A DNA stretch of 15,045 nt from Periconia sp. R9002 (Eukaryota > Ascomycota > Dothideomycetes > Pleosporales > Periconiaceae): the NCBI GenBank assembly GCA_023627715.1, contig JAMAHW010000218.1, positions 1 to 15,045 on the forward strand, written 5' to 3'. Below are positions 8,701 through 15,045 of this stretch, piece by piece. Position 1 is the first letter of the stretch; each line of letters starts with the position of its first letter. The notes under the pieces are model-generated. The model was not told where the DNA came from. It searched no databases and saw nothing but the letters and a program-made list of their open reading frames with translations. The translations under genes were made by a program, and so were the position numbers.

Positions 8701-11700
8701 CACTAACAGAGGGCAGACTAGATTTGATCCCTTCGCGCGTATTCCGAGAACGCCTGCCTCACGCCTTCGTAGCAGAATTCATCCATTGGTACAACCATAT
8801 GGACGATGAAGTAGAATTTCGGCCCCGGCAGTCCCCTTGGGCCCGTGATATTGGTTGCTGGCGCCTGAGACACGATGTTCGAACCAAGAACTGGCGGCTA
8901 GTGAAAGGACCAAATGTGCTAGTAAGTTTGACGAGCAACTCGGCTAAGGTCTTTTCAAGGATGTTCCGATCACTAGAAGAAACACAGCATATTCATGTTG
9001 TGTTGGATAGCAATACTCAGACTGTCGATGTTCATCTTCCACGACTTCAACTTGGCTTTTTCGTGGAACGCGACTCCGATGCGGTATACTCGCGCCAGTT
9101 CCGTGGAATGGTCATCGATAGCCAACAGAACATCGGTACCTTGACTGGTCTGACCAGTAGACTTGTACTGAAAAAGGATCAGTTAGAGCGTATGATACTG
9201 ATTCCAGTACCACGAAGTTTTGGTATGTCGTCTATCAAGTATACGAAAACGTCAAGCAGTGCGCATGTTACAGTCGAAATCAGCAAAGATGACGCGACGA
9301 AAGTGTACGCGTACAACATCGACGAAGATCTAAGACGAATCACTGACAATGGAGACCTGGAGACCAAGCTATTGATTTCCTACCTACACGCTCTCACTTC
9401 CAGTTGTCTTCCAGACCCATTAACAAAACTGACTGGCACGGAGGCAGCCCTCCAAATTCTTCAATCTGCCGCGGTACGGTCATTTGATCTGCTGACTCCT
9501 AGGAACGTCGAGCTGCTGGTGCAGATATCGGCCCTCTCTACGAGGAGATGTTTCTATCCTAAGCACGAGAGGGTAATGCAACAAGTTTCGTGGGACGATA
9601 ATCTTCCCCCCCATTCTCAGCATCCTTATTTTCGCATCTCTGTTGATGAGATTTTTAGTCACGCAGCAAAGATGCAGGTATTCTATCCAGATAATAACGT
9701 TTTCACCCTTCTTTGCGAAGCTCGAAAACGGGTCTCAGGTACGTAGAAAGAGGGAAAAGTCCGAAAACCAAAAACTCGTATTATATACACTGATGACCTA
9801 CAGATCCTGTTCTTGACCGACGTAATCTCATTCGAACAGCCAACTTTCGCATTACTGAATTCGGCACTGAAACATCCACTGTCCCTCAGGATGAGAAATA
9901 CATTGCTCGAGACACGCAACAGCAATCTGGGAGAGGTGAACGAGCAGCCATCGCTGCCACCGTGGTGTTGCGTAATAGATTTTCCCTACACAACCCGATT
10001 CCAAACTTGAAAGATACACTCCGTGTGCACTTCTCCAGCGGCACGGTCGAGGGTGTAAACCGCTTTTCTACACCATCTAGTCTACGTTACGATGCGAAGT
10101 TTTTAGGGGATGCTTCAACGTACTTCAGAGCGATGTGGTGCAGTCTTCACCAGGGTCTTATCACGACGTCTAACGGTGTCAATGTTTTCGACATTATGAT
10201 GTGGCTGTCCACCATGGCTTATGCGGAATCAGCTGATATGAACGTCATTCAGGCCCTGGCTGCGCTATACAAGGATCCGGAGTATGCTAGAGTAGATCTA
10301 CCAGCTGCACCAACGTTCAACTTAGCGGCTGGCAATGCTTGGCGATCAGACGAGATCCAGAGCATTGTCCAGCGCCACTTGCTTCCGTTTGACGCTTCTG
10401 CAGAGTCTAGACTTCCGAGACAAAGCTATGAAACCGAACAGCAGCATCTCAGCAGGATCAGATCGTTGTTTGAAACCCGCCGAGATACCGCCACTAGATC
10501 ATTCATGGTTGCACTGCAGCAACAGTGGCCAGTCCGAAGGCTTTCAACACCAACCTGTGCAGCCATGTTTCTTGATGTTCATGCTGCAATGGAGGACGTT
10601 TCAGTCAAGTGCGAACGCTGGTACGACAATCGTGAGTTTTGGGAATATCTTGACCGGGTTTCCAGGCTGTGTGCACGTCACGCAGTTTCACCTGTCAACC
10701 AACCACGCTACGTTCTTTCGATGCCCATCAAGAAGGAAACTCTGCGCTACTGCCTTCGTAATTTCACTCCAGATGAGATCTTTGCTGCAGCACCACCTTG
10801 CATCTCTCCAGGCTGTGAGTAGCATCTGTCTGTTGACATTTCATGTCTTTTTACTTCTCTTTGTGACTAACAAGACATAGCCTCAAGTGAGCATGTGTCA
10901 AGCCAATTCCAGATGCCTTGCGAGCCGACAATACCGGTTCCGGAACAACCTCTCCTTTCGAATGGCTCAAATATGCGGGATAGACTGGAGACAGTTTGCC
11001 GCCGTCTCCAACATTACGCTGCGGCAAGGACAGAGAAAGCGTATGTGCAGCATTTGCGTACTAGCTGCGCCGCTCTCGACGAGGAAGTTGGTGGCAGCCT
11101 AGGACTGCCCACCGTCGCACCTAGCTTTAAGGTGCTACTTCAAAAGTATCTCCGTGATTGCAAAAACTTCTTCGATGATCTCAGCCGTACTCTAGCAGGA
11201 TATGTTCAAAACAGAACGTTGTTCAGTGACCGAATTGGACTGAATACAGACCACTCCGTTCGACTGTCTCCTCAATTCTGGCTCCGCCAATTACACCGCG
11301 ACCGTTTCGAGTCGCTTTCTGATGCATGGAAGTCAATCATCATCAAGTATGGCGTGGCTATCACGCATCTCCATCGCGCATCACGTTTAATGGCGCTGTC
11401 CCATAAGCCAATCGACCTCTATGAAGAATTACGCTACGTTGGGCACAGCAATTGGAACCCACTGCAATTCCCTGAGACATTACTATTAGAGGCTGAGAGT
11501 GGGATTATGGTCCGCAAGGAACAAGAGGTGGTCGCAAGCCACATGCGGCTGCCAAAGAATGGGGGCAATGCTGTGCTCCAAATGTTGATGGGTGGTGGAA
11601 AGAGTAGCACCATCGTACCAATGTTGGTAGCATACTTTACCGACAAGGAAAAGTAAGTGTACTCAAACGTTCGGCAAATGGTAATCTCATATACTAATTG

Positions 11701-14700
11701 AGAAAACTATTAGACTTGTCAGAAGCATTGTGGCTAAGGCACAGAGCCAGCAAATGCTCCAGATGCTTGTTTCCAAACTCGGTGGCCTTCTGAACCGCCG
11801 CGTCTACCACATGCCATTCTCTCGGAATTTGAGACTGAGCTTTACAGACGCTGAGAATATACGCAAAATATGCGAGGAATGTGTTAGGAATCGTGGAGTG
11901 CTCTTGATACAACCTGAGCATATTCTTTCTTTCAAATTGATGGCTATTGAGTCTGTGCTCACAGACCAGCCTGACCTCGCACGATCCATGCTAACCACGC
12001 AAGCATACTTCGACAAAGTAACACGCGACATCATCGACGAAGTGGATGAAAATCTGAGTGTCAAATTTGAGCTCATCTATACCATGGGCTCTCAAGAATT
12101 CATGGACTTTGCCCCAGAACGATGGTTGATGATCCAACAAGTGTTAAAGTTGTTGCCGCAAATCGCCACCGAGATCCAAAAACAGTTGCCAGAAGCCATT
12201 GACATACAGGATGCTAGTGATGGGAAGTTTCCTCGAATTCGTCTCTTGCGCAAGGATGCAGCCGATCGATTCTTGGAGGCTCTGGCTCAACACATTGTCG
12301 ATTGGGGCCTCTCTGGCCTACCTACTCGCTCCCAATCCGATGAAATGAAGAGAGCAATATTGTACTACATCACACGGCCTATTTTGAACAGAAGAGATAT
12401 AGATGCAGTTGAGAGTAGCATATTCTGGTCTGATTCCACTAAGCTTCCACTACTCTTAGTGCGAGGACTGATTGCTGGGGGAGTGCTACGATTCACTTTA
12501 AGGTATGTTCAACCGGAGGAAAAGTTAGGAAACGTGGGGCTGACATAGCGTGACTAGTAACAAACGTTGGCGCGTCAATTATGGCTTAGACGCAACCCGG
12601 ACACCAAGCACCGCTTTAGCAGTGCCTTATCGGTCAAAAGACTCTCCCAGTCCTCGCAGTGAATTCAGCCATAGCGACGTAATTCTCATTCTGACGCTTC
12701 TGAGCCAGTACTACGGGGGGCTTTCGGACGAGCAATTGTTCGACACGTTGACACATGTTATCAATTCAGATCAGAGTGACATTCACTACGGTGAATTTGT
12801 GGGCACGGCATCTTCCAGCTTACCTGCAGCATTCCGGCAACTCTCTGGAGTCAGTCTTCGAGATAGGCATCAATGCGTAACAGAAGTTTTTCCCGCGTTA
12901 CGATATTCCAGAAGTGCGATCAATTACTACCTTACCCACCTAGTTTTTCCGAAGCAGTGCAAGCAGTTCCCACAGAAGCTCAGCGCCTCAGGTTGGGACC
13001 TTGGTGCATCTAAGGCGCATCCAACGACTGGATTTTCCGGAACCAATGATACTTTGCATCTCCTGCCATTAGACATGAAACATCTCGACTTACGGAGCCA
13101 AAGCCACACCAATGCGCAAGTTCTTGCTTATTTGCTAAAGGATGAGACTGCGGTCAAGCTTCTCCCTCCGTGCACCGACGACGCTATCAGCGACGGCAAA
13201 CACTTACTCACTATGGTTCAGGGTCTGGATTCGGATGTCCGAGTCATTCTTGATTGCGGTGCATCGATCCTTGAGCTCAACAACCGAGAAGTTGCACAAA
13301 CATGGCTGCGAATGCGTAGCGATGTCGAAGCGGTTGTCTATTTCGAAGATGAGCGACTTTCGGTGTTGGACCATACTGGTCGCATTGAGTCCTTCCAAAC
13401 CTCACCCTATGCAAAACAGTTGGATTTATGCATCGTCTATCTAGATGAATCACACACACGAGGCACAGATCTTAAGCTTCCACGAAACTATCGGGCTGTT
13501 GCAACACTTGGAGCTCAATTAACCAAGGACAGGTTGACTCAAGCGTGCATGCGGATGCGAAAACTTGGACATGGACAATCGATCACGTTCATAGTGCCCG
13601 AGGAAATTGCGACCAAGATTCGTGAGCTTACAGGCAAGCCCATAGATGACCCAATCACGGTAGATGATGTCATATGCTGGAGTATTTCGGAAACCTGGCA
13701 AGATCTTAAGCGATGTATGCCGCTGTGGGCAGTCCAGGGTCAACGATTTGAAAGCCACAAGCATGTCTTGAGCGGTGCGAATACCACCAAAGAACAGGCC
13801 AAAGCGTTCTTAGAAGACGAAGCTCAAAGTCTAGAGACTCGCTATAGGCCACGCCATAAAGATGACAATGAACCTTTGCAGCTCGCTGGCTGGGACTTGT
13901 CGAATGAGAACATTGCCAAGATCGTCTCACGGTGCCGTGACTTTGAAGCTATGGGCTTCGGATCTGCCGCGTTGAGCGAAGAACAAGAGCGAGAGCTTGC
14001 ACCAGAGATTGAAGAAGAACGACAAGTCGAGCGACCGCCAAAAATGCAGGCTGAAACACACTTGCTTCACAAAGATCTCTTGCACTTGGTACACTCTGGG
14101 CAAATACCAAGAGATTCCACAACGTTCGAGTCAGCGTTCAAGGCCTTGTGCTCTACTAGTGCTGCGAAGCTATTTGATCTGCAACAGTTGGCGTCATTTC
14201 CTACAGATCTACTCGTCAGTGCAGACTTTATGCGTACTGTTAAGATACCTGCAGGTCCATCATGTGCTACTTTCATCTCGGATTCGTTTCAACGACCTGT
14301 TCAATTTGTTCTAACCACTTCCAGTCTCAATAATGTGAATACTATTCAACAGGCCATCCTTATCTCGCCGTTTGAGGCCAACAAGCTGCAATCAATCATT
14401 CGAAGGACAAAGAAAATCACGCTGCATCTATTCGCATCGCGCTCGAATAGTGGCTTCGCATCACTCGATCAATTGATGCTCTACAACGTTGGCCGAGACT
14501 TCAATCACCAGTCTGTGTCGCGCAGTCTGACTTCACAGCTAAATCTTTTCGCCGGCAGTTTGTACTTCCGCTCTCTTGCAGAGTACAATGATCTGTGCGA
14601 CTTCCTTGGGTTGCTTCGAACTTCGAAGGTGAAGTCTGGACAAAAAGTCTATGCGGACGGCTTCATCGAACCGCCAACCGGCAAATGGGGCCTGATGCAG

Positions 14701-14844
14701 TCACCAGTACCTTTCTTGCGCGCTTTACTCATGAGGATTCGTCGTGAGGGTGAAGGTGTGGAGAAGACGCACCTGGGCAAGCTTTTGAGTGGTATGAGAT
14801 TGGAAGAGGCGGACTTCAAGAGTGATGCGCAGACAACGGAATAA
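4940..14844 (+). CDS. Giant DUF6606-DUF3638-DUF3645 protein (about 3137 aa, 8 exons)
   Basis: My exon model is 4940-5791, 5862-7445, 7556-8652, 8717-9738, 9804-10814, 10881-11652, 11714-12502 and 12558-14844. It totals 9414 bases and all phases agree. The protein starts with a DUF6606 region (IAYLYHHVVLPPKLPQEDD). It then has a coiled-coil-like stretch (565-606) before a CxxC (629, 632) and an EWPV motif. DUF3638 follows, with LLE at 2057-2059 and MGGGKSS from 2092, then DUF3645 around WRVNYG (2380-2385). The conserved tail includes EEQERELAPEIEEERQVERPP and EKTHLGKLLSGM. About 3000-3200 residues is normal for the family, and I see no break. No signal peptide or clear membrane segment is evident, so it is probably cytosolic or nuclear. 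The reaction is unknown; motor-like motifs are described separately. The family is recognised with high confidence; exact splice choices at 8717 and 12558 are less certain. Confidence 0.93.
5792..5861 (+). other. Intron 1 (70 bp)
   Basis: The donor GTACGT follows codon 284 in phase 0. The acceptor TATAG precedes GCC AAG GCC. Reading through gives a stop shortly after, and removal restores the LLLS-AKAHCNNLG continuity. Confidence 0.88.
7446..7555 (+). other. Intron 2 (110 bp)
   Basis: The donor is GTAAGT after NEVI, in phase 0. A GCTAAC branch-like sequence lies near 7530 and the acceptor is TCAAG. Splicing joins NEVI to ASLSDCPAHLSIEEYKAFG, the expected family block. The unspliced frame stays open for over 200 bases and would wrongly replace this block. 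Confidence 0.88.
8653..8716 (+). other. Intron 3 (64 bp); acceptor choice deduced from reading frame
   Basis: The donor is GTAAGT in phase 2. The TTTAG at 8691-8694 puts the downstream frame out of register. The CAG ending at 8716 restores it and lies about ten bases after a CTAAC branch sequence at 8703-8707. This gives GNDR-LDLIPSRVF across the junction. Confidence 0.8.
9739..9803 (+). other. Intron 4 (65 bp)
   Basis: The donor is GTACGT in phase 1 and the acceptor is TACAG. Joining gives KRVS-DPVLDRRNLIRTANFRI and keeps the frame open into exon 5. Confidence 0.88.
10815..10880 (+). other. Intron 5 (66 bp)
   Basis: The donor is GTGAGT in phase 1. A GACTAAC branch-like site is at 10865-10871 and the acceptor is CATAG. 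Splicing joins PPCISPG-SSSEHVSS in frame. Confidence 0.88.
11653..11713 (+). other. Intron 6 (61 bp), inside the motor core
   Basis: The donor is GTAAGT in phase 2. There is a CTAAT branch-like site near 11695 and the acceptor is ATTAG. It joins FTDKE-KLVRSIVAKAQSQQM, linking the P-loop-like block to the next conserved block. Confidence 0.9.
12503..12557 (+). other. Intron 7 (55 bp); two in-frame acceptors nine bases apart
   Basis: The donor is GTATGT in phase 2. Acceptors ATAG (ending 12548) and CTAG (ending 12557) both keep the frame. The second gives LRFTLS-NKRWRVNYG, closer to the family, and leaves a better distance after the CTGAC branch-like site at about 12540-12544. The first would make an intron of only 46 bp and add three residues. 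Confidence 0.75.
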
Positions 14845-15045
14845 GACGAGGTTCCATTATGCAGAGAAGGAGGTCATATAGAGTATTGATGCTATTTGAT
14901 TGAAGGGTCTTGTCAAAGACGGTAGTCTCATCAGCCAGTCTTTGTAGGCTTGTGTCGTTCAATCTACCGCATACCTGGGCATCTTGTACTGTTATCCTGT
15001 TGCTTGTTCTGTTTATCATGTTAATTCTTCTTATTCTGTTATTCC
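14845..15045. other. 3' flank of the giant gene
   Basis: After the TAA at 14842-14844 the 201-bp tail is T-rich towards the end, as in many fungal 3' untranslated regions. I see no canonical AATAAA and no start of a further gene. Confidence 0.5.

Larger units (their letters stand above)
11479..13569 (+). other. SF2/SecA-like motor core within the DUF3638-DUF3645 region
   Basis: In order: LLE (2057-2059), P-loop-like GGGKSS (2093-2098), a motif Ia-like block VAKAQSQQM (from 2119), QPEHILSFKLM (from 2179), Walker B-like DEVDE (2221-2225), then WRVNYG of DUF3645 (2380-2385). The C-terminal lobe has DESHTRGTDLKL (2672 onwards) and QACMRMRKLG (2704-2713). The last two resemble motif V (RGTD) and motif VI (Q..R..R.G) of SecA and other SF2 ATPases. 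The order matches two RecA-like lobes. That this is an active ATPase is inference; the residues are directly visible. Confidence 0.65.

Noticed and set aside
9144..9158. Palindrome ACTGGTC-T-GACCAGT
   Set aside because: It lies in conserved coding sequence for a TLTGLTS stretch; a single 7-bp palindrome in 15 kb of coding DNA can arise by chance.
4940..14844. Many antisense and out-of-frame open frames of 60-120 codons within the giant gene
   Set aside because: All are shadows of the conserved coding frame and show no domain of their own.

Overview
The window is nuclear DNA of a filamentous ascomycete (Pezizomycotina). Genes are split by introns of about 55-110 bp with GTAAGT/GTACGT/GTATGT-type donors and CTAAC-like branch sites. 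The protein families present (DUF3505/OrsD-like zinc fingers, a fungal dynamin-like GTPase, a DUF7580 relic, and a DUF6606-DUF3638-DUF3645 giant) are typical of that group. I cannot name the genus.

Left part, 1-4930, accessory-looking and partly broken, all on the minus strand. (a) 1-1859 is one uninterrupted reading frame of 619 codons that runs off the left edge. It carries two C2H2-like zinc fingers, an AT-hook and the middle motifs of fungal DUF3505 / telomere-linked RecQ-helicase-like proteins; any helicase part lies outside the window. (b) 1928-3123 is a dynamin-family GTPase with a one-base frameshift just before its G4 motif, cut off in its middle region. The junction is followed by a possible transposon end (1981-1988) and a strong palindrome (1935-1951). 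(c) 3853-4430 is a decayed DUF7580 gene with one in-frame stop and at least one frameshift. The stretches 3124-3852 and 4431-4939 hold no intact gene.

Right part, 4940-14844, plus strand: one intact eight-exon gene for a protein of about 3137 residues with DUF6606 at the N-terminus and DUF3638 plus DUF3645 in the C-terminal third. I find motor-like motifs in the expected order: P-loop-like GGGKSS, Walker B-like DEVDE, a motif V-like RGTDLKL and a motif VI-like QACMRMRKLG. Together they suggest a cryptic SF2/SecA-like ATPase. The biochemical function of the family is unknown to me.

The contrast between an intact conserved gene on the right and truncated, frameshifted or mobile-looking genes on the left suggests a boundary between core and accessory genome near 4.4-4.9 kb. 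I see no operon, tRNA, rRNA or CRISPR array.
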